A program made the translations under genes and the position numbers. Positions 5,966 through 13,392 of a DNA stretch of 20,191 nucleotides are shown here, one piece after another. Origin of the DNA: a virus. Within the stretch, counting starts at the first letter, position 1. Each line of letters opens with the position of its first letter. The stretch spans positions 1 to 20,191 of IMG/VR virus record IMGVR_UViG_3300025430_001356. One strand, given 5' to 3'. The notes beneath the pieces are model-generated. The model was not told the origin of the DNA, searched no databases, and was given only the letters and a program-made list of their open reading frames with translations.

Positions 5966-7672
5966 TTACATATTTTGTATGATTAATTGCCATTTAATTT
6001 TACCACAGTCCCATATCCTATCGTAACCTAATTCTTGTAGGATTTGCCATTCTGTTTTGGATAGATCAATATTGGGATATGTGTGTTTCAGTTTGTATTT
6101 ACTGAGACTTAATTTGTGGTGTTTAATACTATAATTTTCTACATATTGTTGCATTGGTGGTACTGTTCCAATTTGCACAAATCCTAATTTTTTATACAAA
6201 TTTCCAACACTATATCTATTATCACTAAAGCTTGTAATAGATTGTGGATCGTATGTTTTAATAAAATGCGATAATAACCGCCCTGCACCGCCCGATATAA
6301 GATCTTTGGAAGCAAATCGTATTAATTCATAAGTCTTATCTGTTAATTTTATAAAACTCATTAAAGCTACTAATTCATTGTTGTATTCTAGTCCTACATT
6401 TACAGGTAACTTTGTAGGTGATCCCAATAGATGATATTCATTATAGAATTTTATAGACGCATCTCTAGCAATGATTTTAACACAACATTTTCTAGCTCCA
6501 ACTAAACGATTAGCAGATCCAAGTTTTGCTCTAAGTATATTTTGTACAATAGATCGTTGTGTTGTCCACTCATCGCTGAATATCGTAATAAGATCTATAC
6601 CAGCGTCTTTAGCAGCTTGCCACTTTCTGTGGTGATAATTCCAACTTTTTTTACCGCCTAGCTCGCTATGCCAATATAATCCGCAATACTCTATTCCAAG
6701 TTTTAGATCTGGAATATAAATGTCTATTTCGTATGGAGATATAACAGATCTATCTCCGCTAATTATTGGTAATGTTGTTTGAGATTTAACAAAATTTAAT
6801 AAATCTAATTCTTCCTTACTTTTAAAAGCTGTATCAGTTGGATGGCAAATCTTACATTTTGGGAGGGAAGCGTAGTCAAATCTTTTATTAAACATATAAC
6901 CACAAGAACAACACCTAAATGTTATGCGTGGGCGAGTCTGTACACCTATATACTGGTCTTTGGTTATAAGAGCATCTAAATCAAAATTTTCGCGGATCAT
7001 CTGAACAAACCGTTTATGATTTTGTTTTGCTAAATGGTGAGGTGTATATAAATGTTTCTTCGTTAGTTTAGACTTGTCAGCAATATGTGTTGATTGCATA
7101 GGATTTTCAAAACCATATTTTTCTAAATTAGTCTCTTTCTTTTTTTGTTGTATAAAATCTAATTTTGCAACGTTTATAACGCCATATTTTTCTAAAATAG
7201 TTGCTTGTTGTTTGTGTAATTGTTGGTTGATGTTTTCTTGTTGTGAATAAAATTTTTGATGAGCTGATTTAGCAGCAGAAGTTTGTCCTGCATTTACAAC
7301 TCCGTATTTTTTAAGATTTGTTTCTGAGCGTTTTAAATTTATAGCAGATTTTTCGTCAATACTTAATGTTTTTTTCGATTCTGCTACTTTTTTTGATATA
7401 GATTCTGCAATACATTTGCAATTTTTTGTATTACCACAAAACCCATAACCTTGGGTTAAACTTATAAATCTCTTTGATTTATTTGTAATCTCGCAACAAT
7501 TTGATTTGATGTTGTTTACAATTAAAAACGCTCTTTCGCTCAAAGATAGAGAATTATCTAAATGATTGGTTTTTAGATTTATCCATTCTGCTAATTCTTT
7601 GTCTTTTTTAATTTTACCGCCAACAGCCTTTGGGGAAGTATTGTCTATCAGATTAATCAAACGATGTAACAT
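5966..7672 (-). CDS. Vsr-like (EDxHD-type) homing endonuclease fused to GNAT-like domain
   Basis: The reading frame opens at GTG 7678, but ATG 7672 has AAGGA at 8 bases and is the better start (568 residues). Residue numbers here count from the GTG. There are DNA-binding-like KYG repeats (NLKKYGVVN 121-129, ILEKYGVIN 161-169, NLEKYGFEN 184-192). A zinc-ribbon pair follows (C256..C259 and C275..C278). The nuclease domain has SKEE at 287-290, EID at 317-319, IEYCGLYWHSE at 329-339, NYHHRKW at 347-353 and IFSDEW at 366-371. Glu289/290, Asp319, His349/350 and Asp369 fit the EDxHD pattern. Residues 395-520 resemble a GNAT acetyltransferase fold (GGAGRLL 463-469, NLYKKLGF 493-500). Such proteins are usually selfish homing enzymes cutting near conserved phage genes. 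The gene is strikingly AT-rich compared with gp23, fitting separate acquisition. Confidence 0.85.
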   Translation of the reverse strand: MLHRLINLIDNTSPKAVGGKIKKDKELAEWINLKTNHLDNSLSLSERAFLIVNNIKSNCCEITNKSKRFISLTQGYGFCGNTKNCKCIAESISKKVAESKKTLSIDEKSAINLKRSETNLKKYGVVNAGQTSAAKSAHQKFYSQQENINQQLHKQQATILEKYGVINVAKLDFIQQKKKETNLEKYGFENPMQSTHIADKSKLTKKHLYTPHHLAKQNHKRFVQMIRENFDLDALITKDQYIGVQTRPRITFRCCSCGYMFNKRFDYASLPKCKICHPTDTAFKSKEELDLLNFVKSQTTLPIISGDRSVISPYEIDIYIPDLKLGIEYCGLYWHSELGGKKSWNYHHRKWQAAKDAGIDLITIFSDEWTTQRSIVQNILRAKLGSANRLVGARKCCVKIIARDASIKFYNEYHLLGSPTKLPVNVGLEYNNELVALMSFIKLTDKTYELIRFASKDLISGGAGRLLSHFIKTYDPQSITSFSDNRYSVGNLYKKLGFVQIGTVPPMQQYVENYSIKHHKLSLSKYKLKHTYPNIDLSKTEWQILQELGYDRIWDCGKIKWQLIIQNM

Positions 7673-7680
7673 CTTCACGA

Positions 7681-7685
7681 TCCTT
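7681..7685 (-). promoter_or_regulatory. Ribosome binding site deciding the endonuclease start
   Basis: AAGGA on the - strand lies 8 bases before ATG 7672 but only 2 bases before the alternative GTG 7678. The spacing favours the ATG. Confidence 0.6.
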
Positions 7686-7702
7686 GATAACTTATTATAA
7701 TG

Positions 7703-7710
7703 TATTTATA
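7703..7710 (-). promoter_or_regulatory. T4-type late promoter (exact TATAAATA)
   Basis: An exact TATAAATA on the - strand, followed by CATTATAATA, lies 30 bases before the endonuclease ATG. Spacing and exact match to the T4 late consensus make this the best promoter candidate in the window. It would give late expression of the homing enzyme. Confidence 0.6.
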
Positions 7711-7736
7711 TGATCCTACAAGTTATGAGCCTGTTT

Positions 7737-7744
7737 TATTTATA
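7737..7744 (-). promoter_or_regulatory. Second T4-type late promoter box (TATAAATA)
   Basis: A second exact TATAAATA on the - strand lies 34 bases upstream of the first. Tandem boxes could reinforce late expression, or this copy could be chance within a very AT-rich 115-base gap (7679-7793). Confidence 0.42.
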
Positions 7745-7780
7745 ATATAATTTATATGATACGTTTCTTTGAATATACAT

Positions 7781-7788
7781 AATAAATA
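7781..7788 (+). promoter_or_regulatory. AATAAATA box at the start of the 119-aa gene
   Basis: AATAAATA matches the NATAAATA late form but lies only 5 bases before the ATG at 7794. Transcription from it would begin at or inside the start codon. It would therefore give a leaderless message, or the match is accidental. No Shine-Dalgarno sequence is visible, which keeps the leaderless idea open. Confidence 0.22.
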
Positions 7789-7793
7789 ATGTT

Positions 7794-8153
7794 ATGGACA
7801 TACGATCAATCATCACGCTTTTAGAAAGCATTCAACAACAAGAAGAAACCTACCACGGTGACGAATTCTACGAAACCTACGGCTGGCTTGAATGGCCAGA
7901 GGATGATACGTTAACAGAAGCTGAATATCACGGCCGCAAGGTGCCTCTTGGCAAGCCTATGCAGGGCGATGTTAAGAAATTCAAGGTCTATGTGAAAAAG
8001 GGTGACCGGGTAGTTAAAGTAAATTTTGGTGATCCCAACATGCGCATCAAACGTAGCATTCCAGCTAGACGTAAAAGTTTCCGTGCTAGACATCACTGCG
8101 ACTCACCAGGACCTCGTTGGAAGGCACGATACTGGTCATGCAGGAAGTGGTAG
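7794..8153 (+). CDS. Small conserved-type protein with basic Cys/His/Trp tail; possible capsid-targeted protein
   Basis: A 119-residue protein. Residues 1-11 (MDIRSIITLLE) form a short amphipathic leader followed by Ser. Residues 40-43 read LTEA. Both LLE/S and LTE/A fit the gp21 cleavage rule (Leu/Ile-X-Glu). The middle has KKFKVYVKKGDRVVKVNFGD (61-80), and the C-terminus is strongly basic, with RRKSFRARHHC (92-102), PGPRWKARYWSC (105-116) and a final Trp. I recall this type of tail from many marine T4-like phage proteins, but no function is known to me. The Cys and His residues could bind metal. The leader recalls T4 internal-protein capsid targeting sequences, so packaging into the prohead is a reasoned guess. 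No Shine-Dalgarno sequence precedes the ATG. The stop lies 4 bases from the convergent neighbour. Confidence 0.8.
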   Translation: MDIRSIITLLESIQQQEETYHGDEFYETYGWLEWPEDDTLTEAEYHGRKVPLGKPMQGDVKKFKVYVKKGDRVVKVNFGDPNMRIKRSIPARRKSFRARHHCDSPGPRWKARYWSCRKW

Positions 8154-8157
8154 GTAG

Positions 8158-9105
8158 TTATCTAGCTATCGCCTCAATATCATCAACAGTATTTGATATT
8201 AAATGATTTTCACAAACATACTCGTAAGCTGATTTGATATCAAAATCACTTCTATTAAACGTTCGTAATTGAAATATCAATTCAGCGTTTGTATTATATG
8301 TTTGGCCATAATCTTGCATTAAGTCGGCGCCAGCAATCTTACGTGCTATCCACGGAGTTTGATTAAGCATGGCTTCTAACAATACTAAGCCAAATCCTTC
8401 TTGGTAACTGTGCATTAATAAACAATCTGCATCATATATTGCAGACAGTAATTCGTCTCTGTTATTAAGCAGCATAGGTTTAACAAGATTTGATTCAGCT
8501 GGCATCAGATCCATACGATTGTCGTACCCTGTTGTAACTAAAGTTGCATTTACGGGATTGCATATTTCAAATGTGTTAGCAAGTTCACGCATTGCTTTAT
8601 TAGGCCAATATCCTCCACAGCTCAAAAACATTGTACCTTTTATACCATGTTTTTCTTTAAAGCCAGATGTCCCTACACAATTTTGCCAAGTAATACCATG
8701 TCTAACTGTTACAGCTTTACCAGTAACATTATATTTGTAACAGTGAACCCAGTCTTGACGTGTACTACACCCAATGTAATCGCAATCTTTCAAAGCTTGA
8801 ATACATACGTCACTTGTGCTAGGTAGTACTAATAGATACAATATAGGACTTGGTATGCGCACGGCATTTGACAACACAAAGTTCTGTACCGCAACATCGC
8901 CACCATGCACTATAATGAGGTCCCAGCTTGCACCGAGTATATTGGGATCACTTGATACTGTTACACCATTTAGATTGCCGGTATGTTCACCAGCAAATAC
9001 AGTAACAGTATGTCCACGTCGCAGACTCTCTTCCGCCATACCTTGCACATAAATCTCACTGCCGCCTGGGTATCCATATCTATGTACTACGTATAATAAT
9101 TTCAT
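8158..9105 (-). CDS. GT4-type glycosyltransferase
   Basis: A 315-residue GT-B fold enzyme of the family 4 type, which transfers a sugar from a nucleotide donor to a glycan. The N-terminus (MKLLYVVHRYGYPGGSEIYV) is the usual acceptor-domain start with the GG loop. FLSCGGYWPNKAM (162-174, numbered from the GTG two codons upstream) opens the donor domain. EGFGLVLLE (238-246) is the E-x7-E donor-binding motif. It is slightly shorter than typical members. ATG 9105 overlaps the preceding TGA (ATGA). GTG 9111 with GGAG at closer spacing is a possible alternative start. It is the last gene of the sugar cluster. The acceptor and sugar cannot be read from sequence. Confidence 0.88.
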   Translation of the reverse strand: MKLLYVVHRYGYPGGSEIYVQGMAEESLRRGHTVTVFAGEHTGNLNGVTVSSDPNILGASWDLIIVHGGDVAVQNFVLSNAVRIPSPILYLLVLPSTSDVCIQALKDCDYIGCSTRQDWVHCYKYNVTGKAVTVRHGITWQNCVGTSGFKEKHGIKGTMFLSCGGYWPNKAMRELANTFEICNPVNATLVTTGYDNRMDLMPAESNLVKPMLLNNRDELLSAIYDADCLLMHSYQEGFGLVLLEAMLNQTPWIARKIAGADLMQDYGQTYNTNAELIFQLRTFNRSDFDIKSAYEYVCENHLISNTVDDIEAIAR

Positions 9106-9815
9106 AGCCACTTAGTCTCCGATCTATCAATGTCATACCAAAAATTACCAACATCACCTATTCCAGACAACCCATTGATTCGTATTCCGGCATCTTGCCA
9201 TATTTTTGTTTGAATAATTTCGGGTATTCTAACTTGATGCAATAGTCCTTGAGAAGTCCATTCTTGTGCTTGTCCACGTATTTGCCAAAATGTTTCGTTA
9301 GCTTTGTCTATCAACCTCGGCGGTCCAAGGTAAAAATTATCAACCATTCTTGGCTTCGGTATATAATCGTCTATAATAGGATTATAACCTTGATTTGAGC
9401 ACAGAATAGCGTCGTCATTTAGTGATTGCTGGCACCTAGCAAAGTCTAATTTTTCAAAAAATATATTATCAGATCTTGCTTGTATAACAATATCATACGT
9501 AGTACCTTGCATCATTTCCCAGGTTTGTCGCAGTTGACTTACACGATAAAATTTATAACTCATAGGTGGCATATTTTTATGTACATTAAATGTAAACAAG
9601 TCGTCGAGGTAAGGTTTAATTATATTGTAATTCTCAATTTCAATTGATTTTGGTTTTAATGCTTGTCTATATGAATATAATGTTGCAAGATGTTCTGGTT
9701 GCCAAAAACTAAAAAATACATCTGGCTGCAACGGTTCAATTATCGCACCTATTAGACTAGATAAACTTGATTCTGTGAACCGTAATCTACCGCTAATTTG
9801 TAGAGCAATTTTCAC
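9102..9815 (-). CDS. Putative glycosyltransferase-like protein
   Basis: A 237-residue protein. It starts KIALQISGRLRFTE, a beginning common to a group of poorly characterised sugar-cluster proteins. A central segment YDIVIQARSDNIFF (108-121) resembles the aspartate-containing nucleotide-sugar site of GT-A-like enzymes of the type found in polysaccharide clusters. The later residues are Trp-rich and hydrophilic, with no membrane segment. The frame opens at GTG 9818, but GTG 9815 shares bases with the preceding TGA (GTGA), matching the overlap style of the cluster, and is preferred. Its place between a dehydratase and a GT4 gene supports a glycan role. The family is not firmly identified. Confidence 0.6.
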   Translation of the reverse strand: MKIALQISGRLRFTESSLSSLIGAIIEPLQPDVFFSFWQPEHLATLYSYRQALKPKSIEIENYNIIKPYLDDLFTFNVHKNMPPMSYKFYRVSQLRQTWEMMQGTTYDIVIQARSDNIFFEKLDFARCQQSLNDDAILCSNQGYNPIIDDYIPKPRMVDNFYLGPPRLIDKANETFWQIRGQAQEWTSQGLLHQVRIPEIIQTKIWQDAGIRINGLSGIGDVGNFWYDIDRSETKWL

Positions 9816-10762
9816 CACACAAACCTCTGGCTATGATACTCAATAATAGCAGGAAGTTCTTGATCAAAATTCTTTTGATTGCTCCAACCTAAGTTCCGTA
9901 GCTTGTCATCATTTATAGAATATCTTACATCTTGTCCTGGACGTTTAACACTAAAATCTGCATAGTTTTGATACAAATTAGGATCAAAGTTCATGCAACT
10001 TAATATTTTTTTAAAGATGTTTATATTACTATCTTCATAATTGCCTGATATATTATAAACGTCGTTAGCTGCATTGTTGCATAAAAGATACATTACAGCA
10101 TCTGCAGTATCTTGTGCATGCAACCATGTTCGCCGCGGAGTACCATTTTCATGAAGAGGTACACGCTTACCTAATGATAGGTACTGTATAGTTTTTGGAA
10201 TAAACTTTTCTATATATTGGCCAATTCCGTAATTATTACTTGGTCGTATAATTAAGTAAGGTATTCCATATGTTCTATGCCATGCCATTACTAGCATGTC
10301 TGCTGATGCTTTGGTAGCAGCATATGGATTACTAGGCCTCATTAATTGTGTTTCGTTGAAGCTGCCAGATTCTGTATCGCCATATACTTCGTCTGTGGAA
10401 AAATGAACCAACATAGGCATTTTAAAACGATGCTTAGTTTGTATCAAACGCAACAAATTGTGAACACCGTCAATATTACTACGGATAAATTCGTCACTGT
10501 TGGCAATGCTATTGTCTACATGAGTCTCGGCGCTGGTATTAATAATATAATCACAGTCATATAACATATTAAGATCGTTGATATTTTTAGACATAAACTT
10601 AAAGTTTTTGTATTGATTGAACTCGTCTAGTAATCCTATATTAGCAGCATATGTTTCGCAATCAACACCTAATACTTGCCATCCTTGCTCAAGGCATGTG
10701 CGGGTAACATACCCACCTATAAACCCTAAACATCCTGTTACATACACTACCTTTTTACTCAT
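9812..10762 (-). CDS. RmlB-like dTDP-glucose 4,6-dehydratase / extended SDR
   Basis: A 316-residue NAD-dependent short-chain dehydrogenase of the nucleotide-sugar type. TGCLGFIG (9-16) is the Rossmann dinucleotide loop. STDEVYGD (122-129) carries the Thr-Asp-Glu catalytic triplet characteristic of 4,6-dehydratases. Tyr147 and Lys151 (YAATK) are the SDR catalytic pair. RPSNNYGIGQYIEKFIPK (173-190) matches the RmlB substrate-binding block. Length is near the family's usual 320-350. Together these favour conversion of an NDP-hexose to its 4-keto-6-deoxy form, the first step to deoxysugars. No matching RmlA, RmlC or RmlD gene is in the window, so the donor would come from the host or from genes elsewhere. 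It overlaps the preceding gene by ATGA. Confidence 0.88.
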   Translation of the reverse strand: MSKKVVYVTGCLGFIGGYVTRTCLEQGWQVLGVDCETYAANIGLLDEFNQYKNFKFMSKNINDLNMLYDCDYIINTSAETHVDNSIANSDEFIRSNIDGVHNLLRLIQTKHRFKMPMLVHFSTDEVYGDTESGSFNETQLMRPSNPYAATKASADMLVMAWHRTYGIPYLIIRPSNNYGIGQYIEKFIPKTIQYLSLGKRVPLHENGTPRRTWLHAQDTADAVMYLLCNNAANDVYNISGNYEDSNINIFKKILSCMNFDPNLYQNYADFSVKRPGQDVRYSINDDKLRNLGWSNQKNFDQELPAIIEYHSQRFVW

Positions 10763-11241
10763 ATTTTTCTCGTGAGATTTAGATATGCAGGGGTGTTACT
10801 AAGGATAAAATTTGGCCAACATTCTTCTAGTTCTGGTATATCTTTTGGCCAATGAGGATCTATATTTGGCAATGCACGTAGAATTTCTGTGTCATCATGC
10901 GCCCAATGGCTTACACCATCATGAGAATAATCTTTATCACGACCGCTACCTATCAATTTGACCGGAATGTTTTCGTAATTAACATAATTACGTAATAGTT
11001 CAAATGGGCGATAGAGCAAAAAACTGCTCATGCTGTAACACACTGGAATTTTACCAGCTTCTGCAAGACCTATACCTGCACCTATCATAAGTTGTTCTGC
11101 CGCGCCAACATTCCAAAATCTGTCTAGATATGTATCTCGTATGCGATCTAAAAGACCAAACCCAAGATCAGCTGTGAGAACAACTATATTTTTGTTTTCT
11201 GCCATTGAATTAAACAGCAAATCTATACATTCTTTTCTCAT
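10759..11241 (-). CDS. Transketolase C-terminal (pyrimidine-binding) subunit, minimal
   Basis: A 160-residue protein equivalent to the pyrimidine-binding domain of transketolase-like thiamine diphosphate enzymes. FWNVGAAEQLMIGAGIGLAE (42-61) includes Glu49, the residue that activates the cofactor. SHDGVSHWAHDDTEILRALPNI (106-127) matches the conserved GPTHQP..D...LRA.PN region. Typical split C-subunits are about 300 residues because they carry a further C-terminal domain. That domain is absent here. It overlaps the N-subunit gene by ATGA, so the two are almost certainly made together as one enzyme. Likely role: two-carbon transfer to make an unusual sugar for the cluster. Confidence 0.85.
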   Translation of the reverse strand: MRKECIDLLFNSMAENKNIVVLTADLGFGLLDRIRDTYLDRFWNVGAAEQLMIGAGIGLAEAGKIPVCYSMSSFLLYRPFELLRNYVNYENIPVKLIGSGRDKDYSHDGVSHWAHDDTEILRALPNIDPHWPKDIPELEECWPNFILSNTPAYLNLTRKI

Positions 11242-11846
11242 AATGTTTGATAATCCTCTGGCTTCATTACATAGTAGTGCGTGAGAAGTCCTTTGGCAAA
11301 AGAAAATGATGTCGGCTCTGATATTCTAATATGAACACGTGGTAAAAATGACACTAATCTTTTTATCAAATAATCTACATCTAAATATTCGTATGCACTC
11401 ATTCCATTAATGTTTACATATACGTGCAAATTATCCAATTTTGATGTATGTATAAATCGCAAACTTTCCCAAATACTTCCTTCTGCTGCTTCACCGTCGC
11501 TTATCATGCAATAAACGTTTTTAGTTCGATCAGCTAGTGCATGCCCAACAGCAATTGGAAGGCCACTTCCCAAACTTCCAGTTGAACAATATAATTTGTT
11601 TTCTAAATCCTTGCTAGGATGTATACCATGCTTGTGAAGCAGCATCACAGGATCTATTCCGTAACGTGCTTCAAGTTCGCAATATAGCGCTAAACCTGCA
11701 TGTCCATTGCTGAGTATGAATACCTCGTCGTTGGTCTTTTTATTGTATATTTCGTGTATAATTGGCCATGCAGACAATACACTAGATAAATGACTGAGTT
11801 TTTCTTGATATGTTATATCTATTATTCTACGTTCTATTTGATGCAT
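11238..11846 (-). CDS. Transketolase N-terminal (ThDP-binding) subunit, minimal
   Basis: A 202-residue counterpart of the diphosphate-binding half of transketolase. LSNGHAGLALY (45-55) matches the LSKGHA block, and STGSLGSGLPIAVGHALA (88-105) the GSLGxGL..A.G.A block. SDGEAAEGSIWES (116-128) with Asn147 forms the cofactor-binding motif, though the usual leading Gly of GDG is Ser116. Family N-subunits are commonly near 270-280 residues; this one loses sequence after the cofactor motif. It begins 2 bases after the methyltransferase stop, with AAGGG upstream. Paired half-transketolases occur in bacterial polysaccharide and secondary-metabolite clusters, which fits its neighbours here. Whether the pair is active cannot be told from sequence. 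Confidence 0.85.
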   Translation of the reverse strand: MHQIERRIIDITYQEKLSHLSSVLSAWPIIHEIYNKKTNDEVFILSNGHAGLALYCELEARYGIDPVMLLHKHGIHPSKDLENKLYCSTGSLGSGLPIAVGHALADRTKNVYCMISDGEAAEGSIWESLRFIHTSKLDNLHVYVNINGMSAYEYLDVDYLIKRLVSFLPRVHIRISEPTSFSFAKGLLTHYYVMKPEDYQTL

Positions 11847-11848
11847 TG

Positions 11849-12562
11849 TTAACCCTTGTATGCATAAACGGCATCATATCGATGCTTAAATGCATTATAG
11901 CCATTATTGCGTAAGATTTGCATTATGTGATCTCTATTAAGATTTAAGCTGACTTCTGGATGTAAGGTTGAATCAGTAGCATGAACCTCTATGCTCCAGA
12001 CTTTTACGATATCTTTTACAGCTGATATAGTGTCGTGAGTGAGAGCGGCCATTTCTGATCCTTCTATATCACATTTAACAAAATCAACAGTATGCAGTCC
12101 TAATTCTGTGATAATAGAGTGTAATGTCTTACCTTGTACCATAGTTTTGGTACCGTAATGATTTACAGTACTATTCATAGTACTGTTTTCATCACTGATA
12201 TAAAATGCAATAGATTCATCTTTATTGTGCAATGCTGCATTTATTGGAAAAATGTTTGGATAATCTTTGGTCATTTCTTTTAATATTCCAAAATGACTAG
12301 GAGTGGGTTCAAGTGTGTAAACCACCTTGGCTCGATCATGTATATAGAGAGAGAATAAGCCAATATTGCCGCCAATGTCTAAGACTGTTAAATTGTCCCA
12401 ACCTTTGAAAAATTCATCATAAAATCTATCGTTATTAAACATGTCTAATACGACATCAGCATAATTAGCTGGATTTGCAAAATGATTAATGATACGAGAG
12501 TCGGTGGTATCTATAGTAACAATACCTTTTTTGGCTGTTATTAGCTGTCTTCGAAAAGTCAT
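11849..12562 (-). CDS. FkbM-family SAM-dependent methyltransferase
   Basis: A 237-residue Rossmann methyltransferase. VLDIGGNIGLFSLY (60-73) is the S-adenosylmethionine-binding motif I, TLEPTPSHFGIL (83-94) holds the acidic motif II residue Glu85, and VDFVKCDIEGSE (159-170) is the FkbM family signature. These enzymes are generally O-methyltransferases acting on sugars or polyketides. In this setting methylation of a glycan hydroxyl is likely, a common cap on terminal sugars. It overlaps the upstream SDR gene by ATGA. The length agrees with the family. Confidence 0.92.
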   Translation of the reverse strand: MTFRRQLITAKKGIVTIDTTDSRIINHFANPANYADVVLDMFNNDRFYDEFFKGWDNLTVLDIGGNIGLFSLYIHDRAKVVYTLEPTPSHFGILKEMTKDYPNIFPINAALHNKDESIAFYISDENSTMNSTVNHYGTKTMVQGKTLHSIITELGLHTVDFVKCDIEGSEMAALTHDTISAVKDIVKVWSIEVHATDSTLHPEVSLNLNRDHIMQILRNNGYNAFKHRYDAVYAYKG

Positions 12563-13392
12563 TCTGATTCCTTTTGGTAACTTGCAGTTGTTAGAAAATC
12601 GCCGACACCTGCTTCTAGATTATATACGCATTCAAATCCATATTCATTTTTGGCATATGTTGTATCACACTTCCATACTTCTGATTCAAAATTCTTAACC
12701 ATGCCCGCGATGTGAGTAACAGGGGCTGTACGACCAGTTATTTTGCTAAACATGTCCCAGACTTCTATGTTACTGTACTGTACTCCGGACCCAAAATTAA
12801 CAATATCGCCTAGTTTTTTGCTAGGCGAATTAACTAATAGATCAATGCCTCTAACAAAATCGTTGATATATATAAAATCGTGTTCGCCGTCAAATAACTT
12901 AATTGGCTGACCAAGTACAAACGCCTTCCATAATCTTGGAAAAAGTCGATGTGCTTTTTCATATTTGCCGTATACACTATAGGGTCTAACAATCTTTATA
13001 TCAAGACCAAATGTCCTTGCAGCACCCTGACAAAGTATTGTTGCCATACCTTTTGTGGTCTGATAAAAATCAACAGGATTGATTTTATCTGTTTCTGCGC
13101 TGGAACGCAGCATTGGCCCATATTCTGAACTTGATCCTATTTGTATCATCTTTTTGTTTGTGGTGCCTTTTAAATAGGTTACACATGTTGATGTGATATC
13201 TATGTTTGCTTGCCACATAAGGTTGGGATTATATATCTCAGCAGCACAGTTGATTATCAAATCTGGATCTGCTATCAACAAGGATTCAAACAACGGATCG
13301 CAGCGGTTGTATTCTATTACATTATGCTGTTGGTAATATTCTACTAAATTACGGCCAATGAACCCGGTGGCACCTGTAATAAAAATTTTCAT
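12559..13392 (-). CDS. NAD-dependent epimerase/dehydratase (extended SDR)
   Basis: A 277-residue nucleotide-sugar SDR. GATGFIG (7-13) is the dinucleotide loop, IINCAAE (46-52) a conserved strand, GSSSEYG (86-92) carries the catalytic Ser, and YQTTK (110-114) gives the Tyr/Lys pair. RPYSVYG (136-142) and FIYINDF (168-174) are typical of sugar epimerases, reductases and synthases. It is more compact than the RmlB-like enzyme and lacks the TDE triplet, so it is more likely a 4-epimerase, 4-reductase or GDP-sugar-type enzyme than a 4,6-dehydratase. The substrate is unknown. The ATG shares one base with the previous TAA (TAATG). Confidence 0.87.
   Translation of the reverse strand: MKIFITGATGFIGRNLVEYYQQHNVIEYNRCDPLFESLLIADPDLIINCAAEIYNPNLMWQANIDITSTCVTYLKGTTNKKMIQIGSSSEYGPMLRSSAETDKINPVDFYQTTKGMATILCQGAARTFGLDIKIVRPYSVYGKYEKAHRLFPRLWKAFVLGQPIKLFDGEHDFIYINDFVRGIDLLVNSPSKKLGDIVNFGSGVQYSNIEVWDMFSKITGRTAPVTHIAGMVKNFESEVWKCDTTYAKNEYGFECVYNLEAGVGDFLTTASYQKESE

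Noticed and set aside
7679-7793. AT-rich gap as a replication origin
   Set aside because: It lacks iterons or a clear repeat set; the AT-richness is explained by divergent promoters and late boxes.
8140-8175. Terminator between the convergent 119-aa and GT4 genes
   Set aside because: Only a few imperfectly paired bases (TAGCTA/TAGTTATC) and no T-run on either strand; the genes nearly touch.
11238-11846. Reading the two transketolase halves as one gene broken by a frameshift
   Set aside because: The junction is an exact ATGA overlap with a conserved-looking start in the second gene, and split transketolases are a known natural arrangement.
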